Shown in pieces: positions 1 to 8,026 of a stretch of 30,837 nt of DNA (its first letter is position 1; every line of letters begins with the position of its first letter). Position numbers and translations under genes: made by a program. The stretch is from Clostridia bacterium (lineage in GTDB: Bacteria > Bacillota > Clostridia > Christensenellales > Aristaeellaceae): assembly GCA_016296675.1 (NCBI GenBank), contig JAEDIV010000007.1, forward strand, positions 1 to 30,837, in the 5' to 3' direction. The notes beneath the pieces were generated by a model. The model made no database searches, was not told where the DNA came from, and was given only the letters and a program-made list of their open reading frames with translations.

Positions 1-794
1 TACTTGCGATGCTTGCGGGTCTTGACGCCCTGCGTCTTCTTGCCCCACGGAGACATCGGAGCAGGCATACCAACCGGAGAACGGCCTTCGCCGCCGCCGT
101 GCGGGTGATCGACGGGGTTCATTACAACGCCTCGAACGGTGGGACGGATACCCATGTGACGGGTACGGCCGGCCTTACCGATGCGAACGTTTTCGTGGTC
201 GGTGTTGCCAACCTGACCAACGGTCGCTCTGGCGTTCATAGAAACCTTGCGAACTTCGCCGGAGGGCAGGCGGATCTGCGCATAAGCGCCTTCCTTCGCC
301 ATTACCTGAGCGGCAGCGCCGGCAGCGCGGACCATCTGGCCGCCCTTGCCAACCTTGATCTCAACATTGTGTACCAGGGTACCCTGGGGAATGTTGGCGA
401 TCGGGAGGCAGTTGCCGGGCTTGATGTCGGCCTCGGGGCCGGACATAACAACGTCGCCGACCTTGAGGTCGAGGGGAGCTAAAATGTATCTCTTCTCGCC
501 GTCTGCGTAAACAAGCAGAGCGATGAAGCAGGTACGGTTGGGATCGTATTCGATCGCAGCGACTTTCGCGGGGATGTTGTCCTTGTTGCGCTTGAAGTCG
601 ATGATGCGATACTTACGACGAGCGCCGCCGCCCTGATGGCGAACGGTGATTTTGCCGTGAGCGTTACGGCCAGCCTTGTGACGCAGATCGGTCACCAGAG
701 AGCGCTCGGGCTCTTTCTTGGTGATTTCTTCAAACGTCAGTACCGACATGAAGCGCCTTGCGGGCGAGGTCGGCTTATAAACTCTAACTGCCAT
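1..794 (-). CDS. rplB: 50S ribosomal protein L2 (uL2), 3' end cut by window edge
   Basis: Ribosomal protein uL2 binds 23S rRNA near the peptidyl transferase centre and helps subunit joining. The visible 264 codons begin MAVRVYKPTSPARR and carry the family hallmarks, including HPHGGGEGRSP near residue 230 and the basic SPWGKKTQGVKTRKH tail. The last complete codon is Lys, followed by two bases of the next codon, so a short basic C-terminus lies outside the window. The start is set by an AAAGGGAGG Shine-Dalgarno sequence just upstream of the ATG. It follows rplW by 15 nt in the conserved S10-operon order, so it is almost certainly cotranscribed from the rpsJ promoter. Identity is essentially certain; only the true end is unseen. 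Confidence 0.98.
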   Translation of the reverse strand, partial: MAVRVYKPTSPARRFMSVLTFEEITKKEPERSLVTDLRHKAGRNAHGKITVRHQGGGARRKYRIIDFKRNKDNIPAKVAAIEYDPNRTCFIALLVYADGEKRYILAPLDLKVGDVVMSGPEADIKPGNCLPIANIPQGTLVHNVEIKVGKGGQMVRAAGAAAQVMAKEGAYAQIRLPSGEVRKVSMNARATVGQVGNTDHENVRIGKAGRTRHMGIRPTVRGVVMNPVDHPHGGGEGRSPVGMPAPMSPWGKKTQGVKTRKHRK

Positions 795-809
795 TTGATT
801 TGCCTCCCT

Positions 810-1106
810 TTACTGCGCCATGCCCTCGAAGAATTCGATTGCCTTGGAATCCTTCTTGAGCGTAACATAAGCTTTCTTGATTTCAGGGGTTCTGCCCTGG
901 GTGCGGCCCTGACGCTTCATCTTACCTTCAACGCGCATGGTGTTGACGGAATCAACCTTAACGCCGAAGATTTCTTCGATAGCCGCTTTGATTTCGGTCT
1001 TGTTGGCGTTTACCGCAACTTCGAAGACGTACTTCTTATCGGCGATGGAAGCGTAAGACTTTTCGGTGAGGACCGGACGAATGATGAGATCGTATGCAGT
1101 CTTCAT
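810..1106 (-). CDS. rplW: 50S ribosomal protein L23 (uL23)
   Basis: uL23 sits at the exit of the ribosomal tunnel, where trigger factor and the signal recognition particle dock. The 98-residue product (MKTAYDLIIRPVLTEKS at the N-terminus) has the usual length and the family's IRPVLTEKS signature, then the VEGKMKRQGRTQGRTPEIKKA rRNA-binding loop region around residues 58-78. Its ATG overlaps the stop codon of rplD by one base (TAATG), so translation is probably coupled. It lies between rplD and rplB in the canonical S10 operon. Nothing is unusual about it. Confidence 0.97.
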   Translation of the reverse strand: MKTAYDLIIRPVLTEKSYASIADKKYVFEVAVNANKTEIKAAIEEIFGVKVDSVNTMRVEGKMKRQGRTQGRTPEIKKAYVTLKKDSKAIEFFEGMAQ

Positions 1107-1756
1107 TATTCGTTTACCTCCTCGATTGCGCTGTCGTCATACATATTCTCAAGCTTCTTAACGGCGTCAGCAGTTACGACGAAGCTCTGATAGCGGAGAA
1201 TGTCAACTACGTTGAGCATGCCAACATGGGAAACCTTTACGCCTTCGATGTTGGCGCCAGCGCGTACAACAGCGGTATCAGCGTTCTCGGTAACGATCAT
1301 AGCCTTCTTGCCGGCGTTAACGGCCTTCAGCATGTTCGCAACGAGCTTGGTCTTGGCTTCGGCGAGCTCAAGCTTGTCCAGTACGATGATCTCGTTCTCA
1401 ACGGCCTTGGAGGTCAGCGCGCTCAGCATGGCGAGGCGGCGAACCTTGCGGGGAACGGAGATTCTGTAAGAACGCGGTTTGACAGCGAATACGACGCCGC
1501 CGTGGGTGAACTGGGGAGCGCGACGGCCATGATGGCGTGCGTTACCGGTGCCCTTCTGGCGGTAGATTTTGCGTCCGCCGCCGCGCACTTCAGTGCGGGT
1601 CTTCGCGGACTGCGTGCCCTGGCGCTGAGCATTCAGAATCGCGCGGGCTACGGTATGCATGGCGGATACGTTAACTTCGACGCCGAAAACGGCTTCGGAG
1701 AGCTCCTGAGAGCCAACGACCTGACCCTGCATATTCAGTACTTTAACAGTAGGCAT
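1106..1756 (-). CDS. rplD: 50S ribosomal protein L4 (uL4)
   Basis: uL4 reaches into the nascent peptide tunnel of the 50S subunit. In several bacteria it is also the repressor of its own operon, binding the S10 leader mRNA. The 216-residue product has the conserved rRNA-binding stretch GGGRKIYRQKGTGNARHG-like around residues 60-78, including GTGNAR, and the extended basic loop HGGVVFAVKPRSY that follows. Length is normal. The gene lies 26 nt after rplC and overlaps rplW by one base. Because this window has a long structured leader ahead of rpsJ, L4 is a plausible regulator here, but that is inference from other species. Confidence 0.97.
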   Translation of the reverse strand: MPTVKVLNMQGQVVGSQELSEAVFGVEVNVSAMHTVARAILNAQRQGTQSAKTRTEVRGGGRKIYRQKGTGNARHHGRRAPQFTHGGVVFAVKPRSYRISVPRKVRRLAMLSALTSKAVENEIIVLDKLELAEAKTKLVANMLKAVNAGKKAMIVTENADTAVVRAGANIEGVKVSHVGMLNVVDILRYQSFVVTADAVKKLENMYDDSAIEEVNE

Positions 1757-1782
1757 TGTTTGCGTCCTCCTTCCAGATAAAA

Positions 1783-2424
1783 TCAGGCTTTGACCGAGTC
1801 ACGGACGAAGAGCAGAGCTCCGTTCGCTCCGGGCAGCGCGCCCTTGACGAGCAGGAGGTTTCTCTCAGCGTCCACGCGGATCACTTCCAGATTCTGGATG
1901 GTGACCTTCTCGTTGCCGTACTGGCCGGCCATTTTCTTTCCCTTGAACACGCGGGAGGGGTCAGAGTTCGCACTCAGGGAACCAACGCCGCGATGATACT
2001 TGGAACCGTGAGCCATAGGGCCGGTGTGCTGATTCCATCTCTGGATAACGCCGGTGAAGCCGTGGCCCTTGGTGATGCCGGAAACGTCGATCTTGTCGCC
2101 TTCAGCGAAAACATCAACCTTGATCTGATCGCCAACCTTGAGGCTGGAGATGTCATCCAGGCGGAATTCGCGAAGATAACGGGTTGCGGGAACGCCCGCT
2201 TTTGCAAAGTGGCCGAGCTCGGGTTTGTTCTTCAGTTTCTGAGCTCTCTGTTCGGTGAGCTCTCCGAAACCGACCTGAACCGCCTCATAGCCGTCTTTTT
2301 CAGCCGTCTTCACCTGAGTTACGGTGCAGGGGCCAGCTTCGACGACCGTGACCGGCACCAGACGACCGTCCGCAAGGAAGATCTGAGTCATGCCGATCTT
2401 TTTGCCGAGAATTGCCTTCTTCAT
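1783..2424 (-). CDS. rplC: 50S ribosomal protein L3 (uL3)
   Basis: uL3 is an early-assembly 50S protein contacting the peptidyl transferase centre. The 213-residue product starts MKKAILGKKIGMTQIF, a typical bacterial L3 N-terminus, and contains the conserved central segment GITKGHGFTGVIQRWN followed by the GSKYHRGVGSLSANSDPSRV loop that carries the glutamine/histidine-rich rRNA contact region. Length matches bacterial L3 (about 205-215). It is preceded by a GGAGG-type site and lies 20 nt after rpsJ. Normal S10-operon member with no anomalies seen. Confidence 0.97.
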   Translation of the reverse strand: MKKAILGKKIGMTQIFLADGRLVPVTVVEAGPCTVTQVKTAEKDGYEAVQVGFGELTEQRAQKLKNKPELGHFAKAGVPATRYLREFRLDDISSLKVGDQIKVDVFAEGDKIDVSGITKGHGFTGVIQRWNQHTGPMAHGSKYHRGVGSLSANSDPSRVFKGKKMAGQYGNEKVTIQNLEVIRVDAERNLLLVKGALPGANGALLFVRDSVKA

Positions 2425-2444
2425 TGTTACACCTCCGAAGTGTA

Positions 2445-2753
2445 TTAGAGCTTGATTTCGATTTCAACGCCTGCGGGAAGATCGAGCTTCGTCAGGGCGT
2501 CAATCGTCTTGGGAGTGGGCTGAAGGATGTCGATTAAGCGCTTATGGGTGCGCAGTTCGAACTGCTCGCGGCTATCCTTGTGCTTGTGGGGGGAACGAAG
2601 GATAGTTACGATTTCCTTCTCCGTGGGGAGCGGGATGGGGCCGGATACGCGGGAACCGGTTCTCTTGGCGGTTTCCACGATGCGGGCAGCAGACTGGTCG
2701 ATGAGCGAGTGCTCAAAGGCCTTCAGCTTGATGCGGATCTTCTGGCTTGCCAT
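2445..2753 (-). CDS. rpsJ: 30S ribosomal protein S10 (uS10/NusE)
   Basis: uS10 is a 30S head protein that doubles as NusE in transcription antitermination with NusB. The 102-residue product begins MASQKIRIKLKAFEHSLID and contains the family signature AKRTGSRVSGPIPLPTEK (residues about 29-46), then SPHKHKDSREQFELRTHKR. It is the first gene of the operon. Its ATG is preceded by AAAAAGGAGGACACCAAAAC, a very strong ribosome binding site, at the end of a roughly 245-nt leader. Upstream translation-factor genes (tuf, fusA) often seen in Firmicutes are absent; the neighbour is an unrelated sugar transporter. Confidence 0.98.
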   Translation of the reverse strand: MASQKIRIKLKAFEHSLIDQSAARIVETAKRTGSRVSGPIPLPTEKEIVTILRSPHKHKDSREQFELRTHKRLIDILQPTPKTIDALTKLDLPAGVEIEIKL

Positions 2754-2997
2754 GTTTTGGTGTCCTCCTTTTTGGACTCATGCACACGCTGCCGGGCGTG
2801 CCCTTATAAGAATTATTCGACGGCGCATGAGCCGTCGCCCGATTTTCGGACTGGTCCCCGGAAATTACCGTTCTATCGGCCGCTTTTTTCCGCTTTCAGC
2901 GGCTTTTGAGCGCAACCTTCCGGTTCATCCCTTCGTTGTGAGCAGGTCTTTACCAAGTTTGCCATCCCGGCGATGGCATAACTCACCCGCACGCAAC
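2754..2997 (-). promoter_or_regulatory. Structured 5' leader of the S10 ribosomal operon
   Basis: About 245 nt separate the predicted transcription start from the rpsJ ATG, and no ORF explains them. On the minus strand I see four structural elements in order. (1) A closed domain: outer helix GTGAG/CTCAC (2982-2986 with 2938-2942) enclosing a 7-bp hairpin TGCCATC/GATGGCA (2972-2978 with 2960-2966). (2) CCGCT-GAA-AGCGG (2890-2902). A second AGCGGC lies just 3' of it and could pair with GCCGCT instead, making two mutually exclusive folds. (3) A 7-bp hairpin CGACGGC/GCCGTCG (2818-2837). (4) A weaker CACGC/GCGTG stem shortly before the ribosome binding site. Autoregulation by a ribosomal protein such as L4 is the obvious hypothesis; the protein partner is inference. 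Confidence 0.6.
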
Positions 2998-3003
2998 ACA
3001 TCA

Positions 3004-3033
3004 ATTATACAACAGGACCTATGGAGAACGCAA
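3004..3033 (-). promoter_or_regulatory. Promoter of the S10 operon
   Basis: Perfect -10 TATAAT (3004-3009) with a weak -35 TTGCGT (3028-3033) at 18 bp spacing, reading toward rpsJ. The predicted start near 2997 gives the long leader described separately. Confidence 0.65.
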
Positions 3034-3316
3034 GTTATAATTGTGTTTAGTCACGTAAACAAACGTCGATTCATAAAGATTTAACATTGCAATTTGAAAG
3101 TTTTTCTAAATCTCCTATGCATTTGAAGCTTTTCCGTGCAAATGCCTATTAAGTAGAAACTTATTTGCGTTCAAGCGAATTCCGTAACCAATCTGCATAA
3201 GAAGACACACAGGCATATTCTCAAAATCGAACGCCGCTTTTCAGATTATTACCATGATCACATCTCTGCTCTTTCACCTGAGTATCACTTCTCCCCTTTC
3301 TTCTATATATAGAAGA
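3034..3316. other. AT-rich intergenic gap with no gene
   Basis: This stretch separates the S10 promoter from the terminator of the sugar-transporter operon. No ORF with a ribosome binding site is present on either strand. A short inverted repeat GCATTTG/CAAATGC (3119-3125 with 3139-3145) is the only structure I noticed. Nothing else can be supported. Confidence 0.5.
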
Positions 3317-3340
3317 GAACCGCCCCTTTCGAGGCGGTTC
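3317..3340 (-). terminator. Terminator of the sugar ABC transporter operon
   Basis: On the minus strand GAACCGCCTC-GAAA-GGGGCGGTTC forms a 10-bp stem (one U-G pair) capped by a GAAA tetraloop. It lies 37 nt after the stop of the binding-protein gene and is followed by TCTTCTATATA, an imperfect U-tract. It insulates the transporter from the S10 promoter. Confidence 0.7.
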
Positions 3341-3377
3341 CGTTTATTTGTTTACTCTCTCAAATCCTTCTTACCGA

Positions 3378-4430
3378 TCAGTCGTAAACGAGCAGTGCGA
3401 TGTCGGGATTGTCGATATTCTCGGCAGTGTACCACTGTGCACCGGTGTCAACGTCGGCAACCGCTTCGCCGATGTAGGCCTTGTAAGCAAGCTCTACAGC
3501 CTTGTAGCCGATCTGGAAGGGATCCTGGGTTACAGAGCCAACGAACCAGCCGTTGCGAACCGCATTCTTCTGGGTCGCGCCAGCGTCGAAACCGGCAACG
3601 ATCAGGTCGGCATACTGTCCGCCTTCGCCGAGCTCAGAGCCGTCGGCAGTGGCAGCGAGGAAGCCGTTAACAGCGCCTTCGTTGGAGATGAAGACTGCCT
3701 TGAGGCCATTGAGCGCGAGAATCGCGTTGGTGGCGTTGACGAGGTCGGCAGTTTCGGTGGTCGCAGAGATCTGAACGAAGATCTTGATCGCGGCGCCTTC
3801 TACGGGAGCGGCCCACTTCTCATGGCCTTCAACAGATACGGTATTGTAAACTTCAGCGATTTCCTTCATCTTGTTAACGAAGCCGGTAGTACGGCTGGTA
3901 ACAGATTCGGAAGTGGCATCCTGAGAAAGAACCGCAATAACAACGGGATTCTCGGGATTAGCGGCGAAGAGCATGTCTACAAAACCATCCAGCTTCTCAA
4001 ACTCGATCGCGGCCAGGGCGGCTGCGTTCTGGTTGTTGGTGGAAGCGGTCGCGTAGATGGATCCTTCGGGCGCATTCGGTACGCCGGAGTCGAAGCCGAT
4101 AACGGGGATCTTCTTCTCAATGCATTCCTGGAGCTCGGTCATAACAGCGTCAGTGGACAGAGCGGCAAGCGCGAGAGCAACGGGGTTCTTGGCCATTTCA
4201 GCCTTGAGCATCTCAACCTGGGCGTCGATTTCGGTCTCGGAAGCGGGGCCGTCGAAGTTGATTTCTACGCCGTAGTCTTCAGCAGCTTTCAGGGAGCCCT
4301 GATATACAGCCTGCCAGAACTGATGCTGGAAGCCCTTGGAAACAACGGAGATGTAGGGCTTGCTTTCGCCGATAGCAGTCATGCACAGAAGCATCGCGAT
4401 CGCAAGAACCAGAGCGAGAACTTTTTTCAT
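3378..4430 (-). CDS. Sugar ABC transporter substrate-binding protein (CUT2/ribose type)
   Basis: A periplasmic-binding-protein-fold (RbsB/peripla_BP_4-like) solute receptor that would deliver a sugar to the adjacent permease. The 350-residue product starts at the ATG preceded by CAGGAGGG; a longer in-frame ATG ten codons upstream has no such site. The N-terminus MKKVLALVLAIAMLLCMTAIG is a signal peptide. A Cys is present, but the context (LLCM) is a poor lipobox, so lipidation is uncertain. The mature part begins KPYISVVSKGFQHQFW, typical of the ribose/xylose/inositol-binding family, with VIGFDSGV near residue 125 and VAGFDAG in the C-terminal lobe. It is the last gene of the three-gene transporter set, with a larger gap (89 nt) that holds a small hairpin. 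The sugar cannot be told from sequence; ribose, xylose, fructose or inositol-like substrates are all possible. Confidence 0.9.
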   Translation of the reverse strand: MKKVLALVLAIAMLLCMTAIGESKPYISVVSKGFQHQFWQAVYQGSLKAAEDYGVEINFDGPASETEIDAQVEMLKAEMAKNPVALALAALSTDAVMTELQECIEKKIPVIGFDSGVPNAPEGSIYATASTNNQNAAALAAIEFEKLDGFVDMLFAANPENPVVIAVLSQDATSESVTSRTTGFVNKMKEIAEVYNTVSVEGHEKWAAPVEGAAIKIFVQISATTETADLVNATNAILALNGLKAVFISNEGAVNGFLAATADGSELGEGGQYADLIVAGFDAGATQKNAVRNGWFVGSVTQDPFQIGYKAVELAYKAYIGEAVADVDTGAQWYTAENIDNPDIALLVYD

Positions 4431-4460
4431 GTGGTAACCCTCCTGTTTTATTATATTCAT

Positions 4461-4476
4461 CCGGGATCATGCCCGG
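4461..4476 (-). repeat. GC-rich hairpin before the binding-protein gene
   Basis: CCGGG-N6-CCCGG lies in the 89-nt gap between permease and binding-protein genes. Hairpins at this place in ABC operons often stabilise the downstream mRNA so that the binding protein is made in excess. That role is inference here. Confidence 0.4.
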
Positions 4477-4519
4477 CAGTGAATCGAAGATATATAATGG
4501 AAGAACTTATGCTTTCCCA

Positions 4520-6298
4520 TTACCCTTTCTTGGCCTTGGGCGCTTTGACCTTCTGAGCAGATGCGGTTCTCAGCTGATCGAGAAGCACCGCACCGATGAC
4601 AACAAATCCGGTGAAGAAGGTCTGCCAGTGGCTCTGAAGGCCAACAGATGTAAGGCCGCTTTTAAGAACGGACATGATGAATACGCCGATCAGCGTTCCT
4701 ACGATCGAGCCGCTTCCGCCGGCCATACTCGTTCCGCCGATAACGACAGCAGCGATGCCGTTTAATTCCTGTCCGCTTCCGTAGCCGGGAATGATTACGG
4801 TGTTTACAGAGGCGTACATAATTCCGGCGAAACCTACGAAGAGGCCGCAGACAGTGTAGACGATGATCTTCCAGCGATCGGTATTGACGCCGGAGAGGCG
4901 CGCCGCTTCTTCATTGGAACCGATGGCAAGCGTGTAGCGTCCGAACTTCGTTTTGTTGATCAGAATCAGCGCAACGACAAACGCAAGAAGCAGATACATA
5001 ACGCCGATCGGGAAAGAACCAACGCGGAAGGTAGCGGTCTTAAACCAGGTGTTGGCAGAACCGATGGTCGGATAATACTGGGTCTTAACGCCGGTAATGA
5101 TCTGGCCGGCGCCGATGGTGATCATCTGGGTACCAAGCGTTGCGATGAAGGGAGGCAGCTTGAGCTTTGCAATCATCACGCCGTTCATGAATCCGAAGAA
5201 CATCGCGATGACTGGAACAAGCCATACCGCCAGCCACAGCGGAAGTCCCCAGGTGCTGTAGGCATAGCAGCCGATGAGCGCGGAGCAGATCATGTTGGTA
5301 CCAAGCGACAGATCGATGCCGCCGGTCATGATGACAAAGGTGACGCCGAAGGCCAGAAGGCCGATGTAATAGGAGTTTTCGAGGATGGCCTTCATGGTCG
5401 TCATGGTTCTGAAGCTTTCGCCGGCAACCATGAAGAACGCAAACAGGATCACGAGCGCCGCCGGGGCAAGCAGCTTCTGGAAATCGAACTTCCTGCCGGA
5501 GGACTGAACCTTGACGCGCTCGGTTTTAAACTCTCTGAATTCATCCGGCAGATTGGAAACGCGTTCTTCTTTAAAGGCAACGCGTCCGATAACGCCTGCG
5601 ATAAACAGGATTCCGCCGACAATCAGCAAAGCGATATCGCCGTTGTGGGCAAGCCGGTCGAGCTTATCGGAGAACGTCGCTTTACCGGCCTGCGCCTTGA
5701 TCGCAAGCTTGGTAAAGCCGATTTCCTGACTTACAGTCTTATTGAGCGCGTCGACGGCACCCTTTGCGCTGTTGCGCTGTTCAGTGGCCTTCTGTTTCTC
5801 GGCAACAAGAGCGTCATAGCTGGCATTGAGTTCATCCAGCTGCGCCTGAAGCTTGTCAATTTCTTCGCTCGTCGTCTGTCCTTCAGGCAGTTCTCTTTGC
5901 GCCTTGCGGATGGCTACCATGAGTTCTTTCTTGGGCGTTGAAATCTCGTCGATCTGCGTCTGAATTTCCGCAAGTATTTTTGCATGCTCCTTTTCAAGTT
6001 CAGCCTGAATGGCCGTATATTCATCAATATATCCGCCCAGCTTTTCCTGAAGGGCTTTTACATCCTTGTTCCCTGAAAGCTTTTCAATCGTCTTATCGTC
6101 CAGCTCATATTCGCCACCGTTGATCAATTGGACAATCTCTGCGGCCGATGCATCTTTAGAAAGCGTATATAAATCCGCGCTTGCGCCGAATGCGTGAATG
6201 CCCGGCACAACATACAGGCCGATGATTCCGACATAAGCAAATACGATACCGATCAGAATCGCTGCGCCTGCGATCAGGCGCATATTTTTCTTCTTCAT
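4520..6298 (-). CDS. CUT2 sugar ABC transporter permease with N-terminal TM/coiled-coil/TM extension
   Basis: Membrane channel subunit of the transporter. The C-terminal part (about residues 275-575 of 592) is a normal RbsC-type permease (BPD_transp_2): FVIMTGGIDLSLGTNM near 321-336, LPPFIATLGT near 381-390, and the cytoplasmic coupling segment SNEEAARLSGVN at 461-472. RbsC relatives are about 320 residues; this one has some 270 extra at the front. That extension is a membrane helix (residues 8-31), a charged heptad-like region (about 80-190) with long Glu/Lys/Gln runs, and a second helix (221-242). With Lys residues at the N-terminus facing inside, the coiled coil should be extracytoplasmic. 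Start: GGGGGAG precedes the ATG; a GTG four codons earlier overlaps that site and is disfavoured. It follows the ATPase gene by 15 nt. Fusion artefact is unlikely because the frame is continuous. Confidence 0.88.
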   Translation of the reverse strand: MKKKNMRLIAGAAILIGIVFAYVGIIGLYVVPGIHAFGASADLYTLSKDASAAEIVQLINGGEYELDDKTIEKLSGNKDVKALQEKLGGYIDEYTAIQAELEKEHAKILAEIQTQIDEISTPKKELMVAIRKAQRELPEGQTTSEEIDKLQAQLDELNASYDALVAEKQKATEQRNSAKGAVDALNKTVSQEIGFTKLAIKAQAGKATFSDKLDRLAHNGDIALLIVGGILFIAGVIGRVAFKEERVSNLPDEFREFKTERVKVQSSGRKFDFQKLLAPAALVILFAFFMVAGESFRTMTTMKAILENSYYIGLLAFGVTFVIMTGGIDLSLGTNMICSALIGCYAYSTWGLPLWLAVWLVPVIAMFFGFMNGVMIAKLKLPPFIATLGTQMITIGAGQIITGVKTQYYPTIGSANTWFKTATFRVGSFPIGVMYLLLAFVVALILINKTKFGRYTLAIGSNEEAARLSGVNTDRWKIIVYTVCGLFVGFAGIMYASVNTVIIPGYGSGQELNGIAAVVIGGTSMAGGSGSIVGTLIGVFIMSVLKSGLTSVGLQSHWQTFFTGFVVIGAVLLDQLRTASAQKVKAPKAKKG

Positions 6299-6313
6299 TT
6301 GCTCCCCCACCTT

Positions 6314-7825
6314 CTACTTTCTCGACGCCGCCAGCGACATGATCTTTTCCTGCGTGGCGTCCTGTATCAGCATTTCACCGGTCTTCTCGCCTTCGCACAT
6401 AACGACGATGCGGTCCGACATTCTCAAAAGCTCCTGCATTTCGGAAGAAATCATGATCAGCGATTTTCCTTCCTCCGCAAGCTGGTTCATGAGCTTGTAA
6501 ATCTCATTTTTCGCACCAACGTCGATGCCGCGCGTGGGTTCGTCAAAAATCAGAATATCGCAGTTGCGAAGCAGCCACTTGGCAACGACGACCTTCTGCA
6601 TGTTGCCGCCGGAAAGCGTTCTTACCTGCGTGTCAACCGTAGGCGTTTTAATGGCAATACGTTTTTTATAGATATCCGAAAATGCGCGGATTTTTTTATC
6701 ATTTACGGCAACCGCACCAGAAAGTTCATCCAGCGACGGCAGCGCGGTATTGTGTGCAACAGACAACTGAAGGCAGAGGCCGAAGCGTTTTCTGTCTTCA
6801 GAGAGATATCCGATGCCGGCCTTGACCGCGTCCTCCGGCGTTTTGATGTTGATCTTTTTGCCGTTTACGATAATTTCGCCGGCATCGCGCTTGTCTGCGC
6901 CGTACAAAAGGCGGACAGTCTCGGTTCTTCCCGCGCCCATAAGACCGGCAAAGCCGAGAATTTCGCCCTTCTTCAGTTCAAAGGAAACGTTTTTGACGTC
7001 CTTGGAGCAAAGTCCCCTAACCTCAAGAACGACCGGCGCATCCTCCGGAACATTGGACCGGGTCTTGGGCTGTTCATAGATTACACGTCCGACCATCATC
7101 TGAATGATCTCATCAAGCGTCACATCTTTGGTCATGACAGTATTGATATACTGACCGTCGCGCATGACGGTGATGCGGTCGGTAATCTGCTTAAGCTCGC
7201 CCATTCTGTGGGAAATATATACGATGCCGACGCCTTTTTCCTTGAGTTGGCGGATAAAGCGAAACAGATCCTCGATCTCCGTTTCGGTCAGCGCAGCGCT
7301 CGGCTCATCCATGATGAGAATGCGCGTATTATTATAAGAAAGCGCTTTGGCAATCTCTACCATCTGCTGCTTGGCTACAGACAGCTCTCCGACAATCTGC
7401 AAAGGAGAAAGCTTGATGTTCAGTTTTTCAAGCAGCGCCGCGGCTCTCTGATTCTGCGCATTCTTGTTCAAAAACGCGCCCTTCATGGACTCGCGGCCGA
7501 TGTAGATGTTTTCCGCTACCGTCAGATCCTTCATCAGGTTCAGCTCCTGATGGATGATGGAAATGCCCAGCGCCTGCGCATCGCGCGTATTGTCTATTTT
7601 CACTTCCTGACCATCGATGAAAATCTGGCCCGAATCTTTCTGATATACGCCAGTAAGCACTTTCATCAGCGTCGATTTTCCAGCGCCGTTCTCGCCCACC
7701 AGCGCATGAACTTCCCCGGCTTCAAGTTCGAAGCGGCAGTCATCCAGCGCGTGGACGCCAGGAAAGGATTTTTGGATGTTTCTCATTTCCAGAAGCACTT
7801 TTTCGTCACTTTCCTTTCTTTTCAT
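6314..7825 (-). CDS. CUT2 sugar ABC transporter ATP-binding protein (RbsA/MglA type)
   Basis: Energises sugar import with the permease and binding protein encoded next to it. The 503-residue chain is a tandem of two ABC ATPase domains, the usual CUT2 layout. Domain 1 has Walker A GENGAGKST (44-52), an LSVAKQQ signature and Walker B ILIMDEP. Domain 2 has the degenerate Walker A GLMGAGRTE lacking the Lys, as in RbsA relatives, with LSGGNMQK and LIFDEPTRGID intact. So normally only one site hydrolyses well. The start has no good ribosome binding site; GAAAGG occurs a few codons inside, and a GTG at VLLEMRN is an alternative. First gene of the operon behind a strong promoter at 7885-7913. Confidence 0.93.
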   Translation of the reverse strand: MKRKESDEKVLLEMRNIQKSFPGVHALDDCRFELEAGEVHALVGENGAGKSTLMKVLTGVYQKDSGQIFIDGQEVKIDNTRDAQALGISIIHQELNLMKDLTVAENIYIGRESMKGAFLNKNAQNQRAAALLEKLNIKLSPLQIVGELSVAKQQMVEIAKALSYNNTRILIMDEPSAALTETEIEDLFRFIRQLKEKGVGIVYISHRMGELKQITDRITVMRDGQYINTVMTKDVTLDEIIQMMVGRVIYEQPKTRSNVPEDAPVVLEVRGLCSKDVKNVSFELKKGEILGFAGLMGAGRTETVRLLYGADKRDAGEIIVNGKKINIKTPEDAVKAGIGYLSEDRKRFGLCLQLSVAHNTALPSLDELSGAVAVNDKKIRAFSDIYKKRIAIKTPTVDTQVRTLSGGNMQKVVVAKWLLRNCDILIFDEPTRGIDVGAKNEIYKLMNQLAEEGKSLIMISSEMQELLRMSDRIVVMCEGEKTGEMLIQDATQEKIMSLAASRK

Positions 7826-7884
7826 GATTTCTCATGACAATCATTGCTTATTCATCATCGTTATACTTCATCGCTTCGTTTCAC

Positions 7885-7913
7885 ATTATACATTATTGCT
7901 TGTATTTTGTCCA
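7885..7913 (-). promoter_or_regulatory. Promoter of the sugar ABC transporter operon
   Basis: -35 TGGACA (7908-7913) and -10 TATAAT (7885-7890) with a 17-bp spacer, about 60 nt upstream of the ATPase start. The flanking sequence is AT-rich. No convincing operator palindrome was seen. Confidence 0.75.
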
Positions 7914-8026
7914 GTATTTTTTATCATTTCTCCAATAAAATGATTTTATATTGCGCATTTGCATTTTTAAATTCATTTCCAGTTTTATTTGCATATTTTT
8001 GACGTTTCATTTCCTCCATCATGCAA

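Noticed and set aside
9..2448. Several plus-strand open frames opposite the ribosomal protein genes
   Set aside because: The minus-strand products are unmistakable ribosomal proteins in canonical order; the plus-strand frames are by-products of their codon usage.
3119..3145. Inverted repeat GCATTTG/CAAATGC
   Set aside because: Only 7 bp with a 13-nt loop in AT-rich DNA, not at a gene end or promoter; likely chance.
3348..4556. 402-codon plus-strand open frame
   Set aside because: Antisense to the sugar-binding protein gene, which has a signal peptide, ribosome binding site and family motifs.
6194..7837. 547-codon plus-strand open frame
   Set aside because: It lies antisense to the ABC ATPase gene, has no ribosome binding site or recognisable domain, and its His/Arg/Phe-rich composition is typical of a reverse-strand shadow.
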